Source: Lathyrus oleraceus (taxonomy: Eukaryota; Streptophyta; Magnoliopsida; Fabales; Fabaceae). From it: a DNA stretch of 64,000 nucleotides. The DNA lies in the NCBI RefSeq assembly GCF_024323335.1, contig NC_066584.1:237875494-237939493 (forward strand), in the 5' to 3' direction. The notes under the pieces were generated by a model that did no database searches, was not told where the DNA came from, and was given only the letters and a program-made list of their open reading frames with translations. Every line of letters begins with the position of its first letter. Positions within the stretch are counted from its first letter, which is position 1. Of this stretch, positions 34,434 to 46,789 are shown one piece after another. The translations under genes and the position numbers were made by a program.

Positions 34434-35880
34434 CATTTTTTGGAGGGTATCTGTTACACTTGGATTTTCGTCTACTAGAAAGTCAACAAAGAATGTCAGT
34501 GAAAAGATGTTTGCTAAAGAAACATTAATGAAGTGTCTTTAAGAGAAGTATTAGTGGTGAGTCGTCGACAAACCAACGACGAAGGCTCGACCGAGCCATC
34601 GACACAACGAGATATGGTTTAGAGGACTCTCATGAGTAAACCCCTAAGACCTAAATCGTTGGGGAAACATGTCCAGAATCTCGAGAAGGAAAATCGACAT
34701 GAGCCCTCATTCCACAAAAAGGTCCAGTTGACTAAAACATCATGGTATAAAAGACTTAGTAATTTTATAAGTTTCAGAGCTTTGATAGACGTTGTCGATA
34801 ACAAGTCAAAGCAGTTATCGTCGAAAGACCGTGAAGAAGTGGAGGAAGTGGAAAGACAATTACCACTCAATGCGGGTTACAAGGAGATAACATCTTGAAA
34901 GACATCTAAGCGCACTAGTGGGAACCTGAAGGACTTAACATGGAGCAAATGCAACAAATTCCCTAGTGGTTATAACCGTCTTCGACGATTACCTTGTATT
35001 TAGAATAAATATCATACTCATACATGGGATCAAAGGTCATAAATTTCATACATTACTCTCCATACCACTGAAGTACCTGAGTCATAGAGAGAAACAATTG
35101 AGCGAGAAACATGTATGCGTTTGCGTTCATCCTTTTTTCTTAGTCTTTTTGTCTCCTTAAGAGGAACATGTACTTTTTCCTTTGCTTTATTTAATGTTAT
35201 TTACTGCATTTTATCTTATCATTTATCACAACTTGGCTTTATTTAAAGTCTTTTTTTACACTACATTCAATTCACACGCACGTGTGTTCACATAAGTTAT
35301 TTGCACAAATTGTTTTTGAAATTTTTCGAGTTAATCTCATAGACTTTCAAACTCGTGATTGTTTACCAAAAATACCAGTAAACAGAACTATAAACAAGAA
35401 AGAAACATGGTACCTAAAGGAGCCAAAAATGGATGAACATTTGTTAAAGGAACGTGGGTCAAGGTTTGCGATGAACCAGAAAATGAAGGGCCCAAATAAG
35501 GAAAGAGGTCTATAGAAAAAAGGTATCACCAGAGCTTAGAGAAAAAAATAGAGTATGTATAAGAGAAAAAAAACTTGCTGTTTGCACAAAAGAATGAAAA
35601 GAATGCTTGAAACACTAAGTGACTCTTATCTAGGGGAGCAATGCAGACTAATCAATTGCCCAAAATGAAAGAAAATGGGGAGGTGAAAAACAACTATTTC
35701 ATCTTGAGAATGCAATGACATTTGAGTGCACTTGAGCATCTTAGAAGGATGCGTCACTTGTTCTCTGGATTATTCATGACGGTTACCAAACTTCTTCCGC
35801 TTCTCCAAGTGGCGACCCCGATGCTAGGAATCTGTCCTACTTCTCTGATGGGACAACTATTATGGGTCAACTAGACCCAA
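34434..35880 (+). mobile_element. Tat-type polypurine tract and LTR-like sequence
   Basis: TTTTTTGGAGGGTATC at about 34435-34450 precedes TGTTACACTTGG at 34452, a start similar to the Tat LTR at 55002 (TGTTACCACG). Within about 120 bp both have clusters of GTCGAC and GACGAAG motifs. No second copy fixes the end; I place it near 35880. There is no supported gene, although a 88-codon open stretch occurs at 34632-34898. Confidence 0.4.
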
Positions 35881-36729
35881 TAAAATAAAAGCTCCACATT
35901 TAATCCAGACTCTGGACACCTCAACTAACTTTTATATATAAGATAACTCATGTAAAACAAAAGTATGATTCAAATTCATTATCACTCTCATATTACTCAT
36001 TATTCTGTCACTCACTTAAACGTTGAAGTGCTAACATTATAAATTTTTTCTCTATCGAATAGAAAACACAATTCCATTTCACTGATCATTATTAATTCTA
36101 AATTGAACACAAATAAATGACAAATTCTTCCTATTAGTTAAGATAGACGAAATCCGTTACAAATTTATAATTTTACAAGACAAATCAGCAAAATAACCGC
36201 AGATTTATTAGTGGGGGAATTTCTAATGTTTTTGAAAATTACAAGATTATACGATCAGATTTTAAAATGATTTAAAACCATAAATCATAAAAACTGACGG
36301 GGACAAATAAGCTTACCTCGATAAAAGCCACGTGATTAGGCTTCCTATCATCTCATACAACGCCCCTTAATCAAGTTCGATCAACTCAAAACGATTATTT
36401 CCACCAATGACATCAAAAACTATAATCCTTTTCCAAGCACCCACTTTTCACCCTCTAACTTACTACTCGGTGTATAATTTGAGGCTCAATTTGAAACATT
36501 TAGCATAAAACTTGTACTTTCGAATAAGATAGATGATATATTGCTTTTTTAAAGGGGTTGCTAGATAAACCCTCAAATTCATATACACTTGGCAAAAACA
36601 ACCATGTTTGGAACCAACCACTATTATTTATATTATTCATCCTTTTTGAATTCAACAGAAGTGGACAAGTTGAAAACAACAACAGCAGAAACTCTATACA
36701 ATTCGTAGGTTGACAAACAACAGTACTTA
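35881..36729. other. Intergenic sequence 3' of SDP6
   Basis: This AT-rich sequence has no recognised element. The last 150 or so bases next to the stop codon probably include the SDP6 3' untranslated region, which I cannot delimit. Confidence 0.4.
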
Positions 36730-39700
36730 TCAGTTGTGCTTCCCATCATAAAACTGAGCATTTTTGGAGGATTTGAAAGTCTCCAAAAAATCTTTAGCCT
36801 TCTGAAGCTCTTCCTTCTGCCTTGATTTGTCCCATTTGTGCTCAGCTGCCAATAATTGAATCACCCGAGGTAATGCTCGTCTTGCTGCATCGGTGTCGAG
36901 GAAAGCCAGACGAGATCTCCTTGCAATGAAATCAATGGCTGATTCACAGTATTCATGACGAGCACAGTAAGCCACCTCAGCCTCCAAAAATGGGTAGCCA
37001 TGAGCTAGCCGCTTACCCAAATTTTCATTCTACATACAAAACATAATGTATAACCTCCCCATGGATGAAATGAAACCATAAGCACATTGTTCATATAGAA
37101 TAATAATCACCACTTATAAAGCATGCACAGGTTTTCTGTTGATTTTTCAAATTAGACATGTTTTAAGTAATTTATAGAAGCTAACCTGAGCAATGGCGGC
37201 CACACGTTCAGCCAATGTTCCATACGCATGAGACAAGTGTTTTGCTGATGCGGTGTCCATTACCCCAGGAACAACTTTTCCCCCATGTGTGAGTTTCATG
37301 CGTACATACTGTTGTGTGAGAACTGTAAAAGATGCGGGATCCCACCCTTCACCACCAAGAATCCTAAGGTTGTTGGTCACACATCCACCGGATGAGGACA
37401 GTTTCCCAGCCTTTATAGCTGCATCAACAGCATCTTCAGCCATACTGAAACACAATGTAATATTCAGAATGATTTTTATGTGTAGTAAGAATATAGCATG
37501 CTTGTGGAATGGAACAATGAAATGGAAAAACTCTTAATGAATGAAGCAGGAAAGTAAGTATTTCTTAAATGGATTAACATTGTGGTTGGTGGTATCATAT
37601 GACCACAATATGCCTAGCGGAGACACATCGGGACAAACTTCGACAACCTTCAGCTTTAGAATGATTACCTGCGATAGGTGGTCCATTTTCCACCAGTGAT
37701 GGTGACCAGACCAGGATGCTCTTCAAAGACAACATGATCCCTGGAGATGCTTTCAGTATTTTTAGCTGATGGGTCTGTAGCTAATGGTCGGATGCCACTC
37801 CAAGCAGAAAGAACATCAGAGCGTCGGACCTAAATTTTCCGAGCATTATTTTGTTCTTAACAAAAAAACCGTGAAGAGAGAAAAGTATAAAGTAAAAGGA
37901 CATCTGGATTGTGTGACAGCTCACACAGATTATTTTTCTTGGACTTAATTATGTATTTACAAGGACAGACCCTGTTAAATGAAAAACAAGGGCAGTGAAA
38001 GAGGGCTGTTCCTATTCCTACAAATTGAAAGATAGAACACAATAGCAATAGAGCTAACAGATATATGATGCAGAAAACTATCATGAGTTTGGCCTAAGAT
38101 TATACACAATTATTTCCACACAAGTAATAACCAGGGGATCATTTTATTTCAACATTTTTCTGCAAATAACATTGGAAAGAAAAAAAATAGTTAATTAATA
38201 GAAGCTGTATCATACCTTAACATTAAGGTAGTCAGATATGGCGTCCAATATAAATTGTATTTCATCTTCATGTGGTTCTGGAAGAAAAGTAATGGCAGTG
38301 TTGGAATCTGTAGTTCCAGCGACGGTTCTTCCCAGCCAAGGCAGCATAAAAACAACACGCCCATCTTTAGTTTTAGGAACAATTAAGCCCATACCCTCTG
38401 GAGAATAATAATCGGGGAGTATAATATGCACACCACTGCTTGGACAAATCACACCTCGTACGTTTTTGTCAGCCATTTTCCTCACTGAATCACAATACGG
38501 ACCAGCTGCATTCACAATTACTTTTGCGTATGTATCAAACTCTTTGCCTGCATCATGCAAAGTAATAAACAAAAACAATTAACAAGGGAACTGTTGAAAC
38601 ATACTAATTTTTAAGCTTAAAGGTCACAAACTGGCTGTGCAGTATGCATCCACAACCTTAGTATACAAACTTGTAAGGAAACTGTATTCATTATACTCAG
38701 TCCACAACCGAATCGTCAGTCAATTCACATGTAATAGAGCTGTTGATTTCCTTACGAAATTATACAACTGCTGAGCATTTGAACAATCCTTGTGAATAAT
38801 AATAAGTGTGCAAAAATAAAAGATTATACTTCTACGAAATGATTCTTCTGATTGTGTGTTTTGTGGCGGGCCCATAACCCACAAGTACCTAGATCGAACC
38901 TGGCTCTAATACCATCTTAATAATTGTGGTTGAGCCTAACTCAGTCTTACAAAACTGACTTGTAAGGTGAGAATTAACCCCCACTTATAAGCATATGTTC
39001 AGGCAATGTAATATCCGATGTGCGACACTTAACACATACATTGTCTAGTATCTTAGTCAATCAAATATAAAGGATAATCTTATGCTATAAAGCTGGTCCA
39101 AGAAAGGGTCAGACCCATTGTGGGTCCGTCACACAATAACAACTTCAATTTCCATACCCTGCCTCCCTAAAGCATCTGGAAGAGCTTTTGTGGAGCTTAA
39201 AAGGCCTTATCTTATCGCTTATGTAGGCGTTAGATTGAAATTATAATATAACTTATGACTTATCTTTAGGATATTTTGAGCTTATTTCAATAAGATTCTT
39301 AGATATGCATATGAAAATTAACTATGTCATAAGCTCTTATAACACAAACTCACATGTCATAAGAGCTTATTGAATAAGGTCTTAATTATATTGTCTATCC
39401 AAACGTCGATCAGATAATGCTATAACCAAAAAAGTGAAAAAATGTATTACACGATAGAGGCCAATGGTAACAAATAGAAATAAAAGATGTTACCAGTTAA
39501 ATTGTCTCTAATTCGTGCACCAATTATCCGTTGACCAACACTATCCTTCAATAGGGATACAACTTCAGCATGGTTCAGCACTGCTGCACCAGCCAATGCA
39601 GCTGTGCAAGCCAATCCAACATTAAGGCGTGCATCATTCATCTGGCCATCGTAATAAACAACTGTGCCTCTGAGGCTTCTACCATTTCCCTCTGTTGCCA

Positions 39701-40548
39701 AAGTGGGAAAAAGCTCAACGGACTCTTTTGTAGAATAATATCTTGATAAATGCAAAAGCCGTGCTCCTGCTACCAAATCGTACATTTTCAAGCCCATCCA
39801 GTAGTACACAACTTCAAACCAGTCAAAACACGGCGTCATGCAAGGTAAAGCATTGCATAGGTGTGGTGCATTGTCAATAACCTGTTTACGCTCCTCGAGA
39901 GCGTGGAACACTAACTTGAGTTGGCCATAGTCAAGTTTAAAGACAGCTTTCTCCAAGTAACGAACACCTAAGGCCAAAAACCGAAATATTATATCAACAA
40001 ACCAGCCTTTAGCTGCATCCTTCACTAATCATATCATAACTAAAGCCACAACTATGAGCTTCAATTTGCAAAATCTCCTAATCAACCTAACCAAGTTCAA
40101 AAACTGTTGCGCCTTCATTAGTAACAAAACAATTATAGTAATAATGATGATGATGAGGCATATCTAGATTGCTGGGAAGAAGAACACGTGTACCTCCATG
40201 TATGAGCTTTGTGGAGCGAGAAGAAGTTCCAGAAGAGAAATCCTCTCTTTCAACGAGGCCAACACGGAGTCCACGTGTGGCGGCATCAAGGGCAACGCCG
40301 GAACCGGTGGCTCCTCCGCCAATTACGAGAATGTCGAGAGGGTTGACGGAGCTGGAGCCAATGAGTGACGACTGCTGAACTTGTCTGGACGGGAGGACGG
40401 CGGAAGGATCGTGGATCTTCTGTTGGAAAGCAGAAAGCTGGGATCCATGATCGTTGGATGATAAGGGAGGGGAGAGAAGGATTGCACCGCCGTAAGCGGT
40501 GGCTGCGACAGCTCCGAGAGCGGTGCTAAGTTTCCTCAGGCGAGTCAT
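36730..40548 (-). CDS. SDP6: Mitochondrial FAD-dependent glycerol-3-phosphate dehydrogenase
   Basis: Six exons are read on the - strand: 40548-40194, 39967-39494, 38547-38216, 37829-37669, 37444-37186 and 37029-36730. All junctions are GT-AG and keep phase, giving 626 residues, close to the roughly 629 of the Arabidopsis enzyme. The N-terminus is basic then hydrophobic (about 1-28), fitting a mitochondrial presequence or membrane anchor. The FAD-binding motif [10 protein letters not shown] is at 75-84, and [16 protein letters not shown] spans the first junction. [10 protein letters not shown] and [12 protein letters not shown] follow in exon 3, GGKWTTYR at the end of exon 4, and the C-terminal DAO-type domain in exons 5-6. 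No calcium-binding loop is visible. The enzyme oxidises glycerol 3-phosphate to dihydroxyacetone phosphate at the inner mitochondrial membrane and passes electrons to ubiquinone, needed to use glycerol from seed oil. No lesion is seen. Confidence 0.96.
38868..39150 (-). mobile_element. TRIM-like or solo LTR fragment in SDP6 intron 2
   Basis: On the - strand TGGTATTAGAGCC (38918-38930 region), a primer-binding-site-like match to initiator tRNA-Met, follows a block containing GGTTGAGCC, CTTACAAGTCAGTTTTG and TGTGTGACGGACCCACAATG. It resembles short LTR elements common in legume introns. Intron 2 is 946 bp, by far the longest in the gene. No second LTR is evident, so the boundaries are approximate. 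Confidence 0.5.
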
Positions 40549-40849
40549 AGAGATCTATTAAGACATACAGAAATAGAAATGTGGGCGTTGTTTTTCGGTG
40601 ACGACCAACCAGTCAAGAAGACTGACCAATTGCTTACTAAAAAAGAGTCTCTCCACACTTGGAATATACTAGTGCGTCTTGCGACTCCATCCTTCAAACA
40701 AGTCCGTGTGGGATAAATGAATGAATAGTTGGAATTTACTCCCTCCACTTCAAAATTGCTTATTGATATATTTGGCTTACAAGGATTTTTAATACTTTCT
40801 CAAACACTCATTTTTTTCGTTGGTTGAAATATGTAAGGATCTTTCATTT
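40549..40849 (-). promoter_or_regulatory. SDP6 upstream region
   Basis: Only about 300 bp separate the ATG from transposon-derived sequence. No convincing TATA box is visible; the 5' untranslated region and core promoter are presumably here. Confidence 0.4.
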
Positions 40850-41640
40850 TGAAAATAGTTCTCACATAAAATAGTCCATCAGTGCATTCAACACAAATAT
40901 CAAAGTTTGGGAAGTCAACAAAATCCAAATGATCATCTGACACTAGTTGCTCAACTTTATTTTTAGAGAAGTGACCTAGGAACTTGTGTCATAATGCTTC
41001 TGAATTGTTATTATCAATTTTACACTTAGTACCACGTGATTCAACATTTAAGGATTCATCATAGGTAGCTATCGTGTCCAATAAATATAAATTATCATGA
41101 TTCATAAGTGATCAAGTTCCAACAATATATAAACACAAATAACATGATTTGTCCAAATAAGAAATCAAAATTAAATTCTGTCTGAACGACGTACCGCAAA
41201 AGTGTCTTTTAGATCCAAATAAAATCCAGTACACAATAATAATCTAAAATTCCCTATAGATTCCAACTCCACCGACTTTCCATCTCCAACATAGATGTAT
41301 CTTTCAACATCATTTGACTTCCGGTAGTTCATGCAACCCCTCGTTGAAACACTAATGTTAGTAGTTGCAACAGAGTCTAACCATCAAGTGTTTCCAAGTA
41401 CTGAAGTCAAATTGACCTCAAAACAGACCAAAGCATGACTTATGCGATTGGAGCGACTCCACTTCTCATAATATTTCTTATGTTTAGAGGTACTAGGTTT
41501 CGTATGAGAAGATCGTTTCTTCATCCTTAATGCAAGGTTAAAATCCATGCAGCAAAGAACAATTTTCATGTTCTCATTTTATTCCTTGAAATTTGTCTCA
41601 TTAAGGACCAAAACCGAATTCATATTAGAAGATATCGGAG
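40850..41640 (-). pseudogene. Ty1/copia gag-protease-integrase fragment
   Basis: Reading the - strand from about 41570 gives a Lys-rich stretch, then TNISVSTRGCMNY and ERYIYVGDGKSVEVES, which is the copia region after the protease site. RLILLCTGFYLDLKDTF-like text follows, then EALWHKFLGHFSKNKVEQLV, the pre-integrase motif, near 40990-40930. Several stops and shifts are present. Reverse transcriptase is missing. It is a different copia lineage from the element at 7173-16557. Confidence 0.72.
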
Positions 41641-42560
41641 CAATTATAGCCGAAAATAGAACAAAATAAACACTATAAATATACCCACAAAATAAACTGA
41701 ATCTTTAATATGTTAAACTAATGACATGAGTCATCTCAAGATACCTAGTGCACCGTCAATATCTAGTCTTTGGACTATAATATTGAATGCCTCGCGATGA
41801 GGAAATTGTTGATGTTGAGATGTGTGGTTCGGTGGAACCATTGATGTGGCCTTACAATGGCGGTGAGTATTGATGTTGTATTTTAGGTTCGAGAGGAACC
41901 AATGACGAATATTGAAGTTGGAGGTGGAGACGAGTATTGCATATCTTTGTGTAGCATTCATGCATCATGTATATCGGAGATAGGTAGGACTTTGGTCCAG
42001 TGACGAGTATGACTTCGGCCCAGTGACGAGTTGGATACTTCAAAAACACACCTATGAATATCCGAATTATTGGTACCACATGCATGAGAGTAGATGAGAT
42101 GAATACATTTCATACACAATTGCATATGTTGATTGATTTATGTTGTTGTTGGATTGTGTGATTAATTAAGTATGCTAATTATCCTATCCTTGATATTTTA
42201 TGCACAGTTAACATATGTGAATGTATTATCACCCCTTTCTGTTTTTTGGGTTGTCTTATACGCCTGTTGTGCAGAAGCTCAGGTAGAGATTGAGGAGCAT
42301 TAATTGTTACTTGTTTTGGAGACGACATAGTTGGCATTCTTCATTATTTATCATTTTGCGTTGTTTAGTTTTCTGTATGTCGTTCTGATAGTGTAACACT
42401 GGGTTGAGAATACCTTATTCTATTTTTCTACGGGTTGTTAAATTAATTATTTTATGATTAAATGAAGTGGTTTTCTATTCACGAGACAATTAGAGTTGTA
42501 TTGAAGGTCATTTTCCACTGCTATTATTATTTGAGAATATTATGATGAGAACTGTAGCAT
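41641..42560. other. Unrecognised repetitive-looking sequence
   Basis: Short GTGACGAGT-type repeats occur near 41990-42030. The part 42330-42600 looks like the LTR or 3' end of a Ty3-type element by style, but no copy in the window confirms it. No gene is supported. Confidence 0.35.
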
Positions 42561-42599
42561 CCTTTCATACTATTATAACTCTACATTATTTATAAATCA

Positions 42600-43400
42600 T
42601 GTGTCTAGGGTTTATGGTGTTACAATAGTTGGGAACTAGTTAGTAATGAATTGAGGAAGAATCCATTCTTTCTCAATCAGATCTTCCACCTTTATAAATA
42701 GTATATTCTTATCTAGAAGAGGTACGTTGATGATATTACTATGTGGTTTTCCCAACCAATTTTCATTCCAATAATTAATCTTCTCCCCCGAACTAATTAC
42801 CCGATATGCTGTTTTCCATTAATATTTTATTGATTCTATTTATCACAGACCAAATATAAGATTTCATGTAGTAAGTAATATGGAGATTATTATGTATATA
42901 TTTGACTTTACATATTGCGGCCCATTCTTCATTGAGGATAATAACTTCCAACTTAACTAAAGTATAAGGGATTCATTGAGCTGCCTAGCTTATCGTATCC
43001 ATATTCCGCCTTTATCAAATGGTTTACATACTTCCTTCCAATCTTATAAGATATGCTCTGAAAATGGACCATCTTTGCTTTCCCTTTGAATATTGATCAG
43101 TCAAGGTATGAGAATGAGATTTGACCTTGACTAAAACCCAACCAATTTTTAATGATCTCTACTCTTTTATTTGTCATGGCTCATGAATAAAATTTGATTT
43201 TTCTCTTTATTAATAAGTTGATCTGAAACCTCTCCATAATCTTTGATTATTTGTAGGATCGTGATAATTGATCTCTTATTTCCTTAATTAAAAATTATGA
43301 TATCATCAGGATAAATGACATGAGTTAGGATAAACGCCTCTTTATTCATCCTTATGGGCTTTATTTTCCCAGGGTTATGACTAATGCGCAACTAAGGACA
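42600..43400 (-). pseudogene. L1-type LINE reverse transcriptase fragment
   Basis: On the - strand, from 43400 leftward, THVIYPDDIIIF resembles the plant LINE active site (HLFFADDII), followed by YGEVSDQLINKEKNQILFM, the motif that follows it in L1 elements. Further on, around 42800-42650, SSGEKINYWNENWLGKPH resembles the post-polymerase WxDxW-type region. Stops and shifts are frequent and both ends are missing. Confidence 0.72.
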
Positions 43401-44869
43401 TATTCTGCTATATATAATAACTAGTATATAATAACTAGTAAAAAAGACATGTATTTATGCATAAGTATTGGACTCTGGTTTAGTTCGCGTAAATGTTCAC
43501 AAAATTAAAAATAAAATGGATTGAAAAAATAATAAACTTCTTCGTATTAATTTTAATTTTAAAAAATAGCACATATCATAAAATATTATAAAAGTAGAAT
43601 TAAATTTTTTATAAAATAGTTTGGAAATTAAATATATAATATAGCATAAAATTGGAATTTAAGAAAAGAAAAAATACAAATAAGCTATTGGAAGTCATAA
43701 AACATCATTTTAAGGATGTATTTATTTTTATAGATATTAGTTGTCAATTAATTTTGAGTTAAGATATATTACGTACACTATTAATTTATTTAACTAAAAT
43801 GTGGTAAAATAATAAAATATGTAATAAAAAATAGTAATTAAAGTTTCGTTAAAATAACTTACAATACATTGAAAGTAGTGGTACTTGAAATAAGTAAGGC
43901 TACCTTCATCATTTCAATCCACATATCAGATTGTAGAACAACTCCCTCTTTTTTGGTTATCTTGAAAACTACAAGAAATTATTTAGTAATGTAATTATTT
44001 TTTTAAAATGGCGCCGGCCACGGACGCTAAAATTGGAGAGTAAAATTTTCATTCCCTCCACAAAATTTAGTTTGCCTCCTGTTTTTATTGTTTAATTAAT
44101 ACTTCTCTATTTTTTTACATAGCGGCGGTGTCAATTGACGCTAATATTTGTCCGAAAAATATTTTTTCCGTCACAAATTTCGGTTGTCTTCTTTTCTTAT
44201 TACTACAAATATGTTTAGTAATAGCGACGGCCTTGACCGACACTAATGCATTATATAAAGAAATGTTTTTATTTGTTTATTTATTTATTTATTAATATTT
44301 TAATTATTTATATTAATAATAATATTAAAATTATAAATTAAAAAAAACAAATAAAACTATTTATAAGTCATAACTAAAACTAAATAAAATAAAATAATTT
44401 TGATTTTTATAAAATAAAATTATAAATTAATAAAATAAATCCACAGTGGAATTAATAAAATAAAACAAAATAAAATAAATAGTAAAATAGCTTAAAATTA
44501 AATAAAGTTATATATAAAATAATTTATAAAATTAAAAAATAAATTAAAATGATATTTGTGAAAAATTAATTATTTATTAAATAAAATCTAAGTATAATTA
44601 AAAAATAAAAAAAAAAATAAAACAAATTAAAAAAATAATATATTTTATTTGTTTCTCTCAAACATTATTTAAAATAATAATATGATATTATAATAATTAA
44701 ATTTGAAAATTTATAAAAAAACATATATATAAAACAAAATATTCTCAAACTTATTTTAAAAATAAATAAGATATAAGACAAATAAATAAATATATAAAAC
44801 TTCTTATAAACTAATATATAAAATATAAAATATTTAAAAGAATACAATGTATAACAAAGTACCTCTTTC
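43401..44869. other. Very AT-rich non-coding block with CACTA-like motifs
   Basis: ACTACAAGAAATTATTTAGT at 43969 resembles the CACTACAAGAAA end of CACTA transposons. Degenerate units such as GCGCCGGCCACGGACGCTAA (44010), GCGGCGGTGTCAATTGACGC (44124) and GCGACGGCCTTGACCGACAC (44224) follow at about 100-bp spacing, as subterminal repeats do. From 44260 to 44850 the sequence is almost only A and T. The opposite terminus was not found. Confidence 0.4.
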
Positions 44870-45136
44870 TAGCTTCACGTCATGTATCCCCAAAATTGCT
44901 TCAACTCAAAATTGTATCTCACAGCTTCAACATATCGCTTTAACAAATCATAGCAAAAATCATATCTCATAGCTTTAACATATCGCTTCAACAAATCATA
45001 GCCAAAATTGCTTCCATGTTGAAATTGCTTCATCAAATCATAGCCCAAGATTGCTTCTAGGTTCCCTAATTTCTATTTTCATTGTATCCCTAATTTCTTC
45101 AACAAATCATAACTTCTGATTACGTTTTCATCATAG
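44870..45136. repeat. Short degenerate repeats ahead of the TRAP-beta exon
   Basis: The phrase CTTCAACAAATCATAGC and variants recur about six times between 44930 and 45115. Confidence 0.55.
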
Positions 45137-45264
45137 CTTTTGTTCTTACATGCTTCCTCTGACGTTCCCTTCATTGTCGCTCACAAGAAGGCTTCTCTTA
45201 AAAGGCTTAAGACTGGTGCTGCAAGAGTCTCTTCCACCATCGATATCTACAATGAAGGAACCTC
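45137..45264 (+). pseudogene. Translocon-associated protein beta (TRAP-beta) exon fragment
   Basis: One frame reads LLFLHASSDVPFIVAHKKAS, continues as LKRLKTGAARVSSTIDIYNE and ends GTS, then a GTATGC donor-like site at 45265. This matches the end of the signal peptide and the first mature segment of the plant TRAP-beta family, a membrane protein associated with the Sec61 translocon of the endoplasmic reticulum. No start codon is in frame (TAG at 45134-45136), and no later exon was recognised in the following kilobase. It is therefore a captured or decayed fragment. Confidence 0.7.
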
Positions 45265-45999
45265 GTATGCTTCGATCTACTACTCATGATTCTATTTTCT
45301 TTTTGTTTTCGAGATTTAAGATCCCAATTTTTCATTGCATGTATATTCTGATGATTTGTCTGATTTTGTTTGATTATGATTTTCAGGGATTTCATTCTTT
45401 CTTTTTTTAATTTTTTATGTGCTTGTGTTTATGTTGTTTGGATGTTGATTGAATGTTGTTGAGATGAGCTTTCCAGTTTTTTAGTTTTCCAAATGAAAAA
45501 GGCATTACTTGCTACTAAAAGATTATAATATATGCTAAGTACCTTAAAACTTGCGAATATGGATGAAGTTTCTTGATGTCAAAAGTTGGGATAACAACAT
45601 TGACTAAAGTGTCACTGAGTCTTTTATCTTTCATTGAATTCTTTGATTGAAGTACTTACATTTTTGAATTCTTTGATTAAAGTAAATGAAAATAACATAA
45701 GTTGTGTTTGTTACTTCTGCTTAGAAAATACTTGCATTTGTATAATGTTTGTTGTGACTACAATTTTGAGCTACTTAATATTGTGGTCTTGCTACGATGT
45801 CTGTAAGCTTAAAATGTCACAATCCTGTTTTACTACTGTTTTATCACAATCCACAATACATATAACTTTAGGATTCAATGCAAAAGTAATTGCCAATCAA
45901 CCTAAATATACCCTTATGGCTATCCTGGAAATAATGGATCTGAAGTTGATCATTGTTAATGTGCATCTTACAGTCGTATGCTCTAAGGTGAATTCGAGG
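45265..45999. other. Intron-like, non-coding sequence after the TRAP-beta exon
   Basis: The sequence is T-rich and intron-like up to about 45480, then AT-rich. I see no acceptor followed by TRAP-beta sequence and no other gene. Confidence 0.4.
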
Positions 46000-46590
46000 A
46001 CAATGTGCCCCCCTTGTATTTGTCGAAGTATGGTACCTTGAATTTCTAGGGAATCACTAGCTCTAGCACCAGGAACATGTCAACAACGTCCAAGTCGGGA
46101 GTAGTGTGAACCTCAAAGGACTTGAACTTCTCCTCCAAAGCACGTAGTCTTTCTACAACAGGGTCTGGTAGAGATCCAACAACATGCCTCGCCTGTGGAT
46201 GCATATAAAAGAAATCAAATGGATCTTCATCATCAGATACAGATCCATGTCGGGTAGACGCGACATAATGATTTTGGGTTTCTGCATTACCCACTGGTAT
46301 AGGAATAAGGATAGAAACTCCCTTAGGACGAACAAAACCAAATTTGGGGTTGGTCATCCCAAACACGTGAAGTGATGATGAGCCAATTTGGCCAACCATT
46401 CTTCAGGCTTTAGCGTCTATTTCAACATTTCTTTCCTTTTGGGACATGCTTAACATGGTCTCAAGCAGACGGTCCATCTTCTCCTATATGGAGTCGATGT
46501 CAGACCTCATGGTTTCTTGGGTGGCCTCAATTTTATCAAGTGTCATCATAAAGTTGTTGTGAGTTTCTTATCTATACCGAGACATCGGTT
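46000..46590 (-). pseudogene. Ogre/Tat-type Gag N-terminal fragment
   Basis: On the - strand from 46590 a coiled-coil-like start (MSRYR, then DKIEATQETMRSDIDSI) is followed by stops and then a 117-codon open stretch, 46399-46046. It ends with VVERLRALEEKFKSFE and LDVVDMFLVLELVIP, equivalent to the LRALEERLKAIEG and DMCLVPDVVIP signature of Ogre-type Gag. The rest of Gag and all of Pol are missing. Confidence 0.68.
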
Positions 46591-46789
46591 TTGTTGGTAA
46601 AGGGTAGAATGTGTGTAAGTTTTATTTTGGAAATGGATGCATGAATTCACATGATGTATGAATGAATACAATATGATGTATATATATTTTTTGTTTTTCC
46701 AAGTACATGGTCTCATAAGTCCGTGGTACGGATGAAAGATAAATCTAATTACTAGTCACATAGGGTACTCACCAGAAATGATCTAGGGT

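Noticed and set aside
34632..34898. An 88-codon Lys/Glu-rich frame
   Set aside because: It lies in LTR-like sequence without any recognised motif or neighbouring exon.
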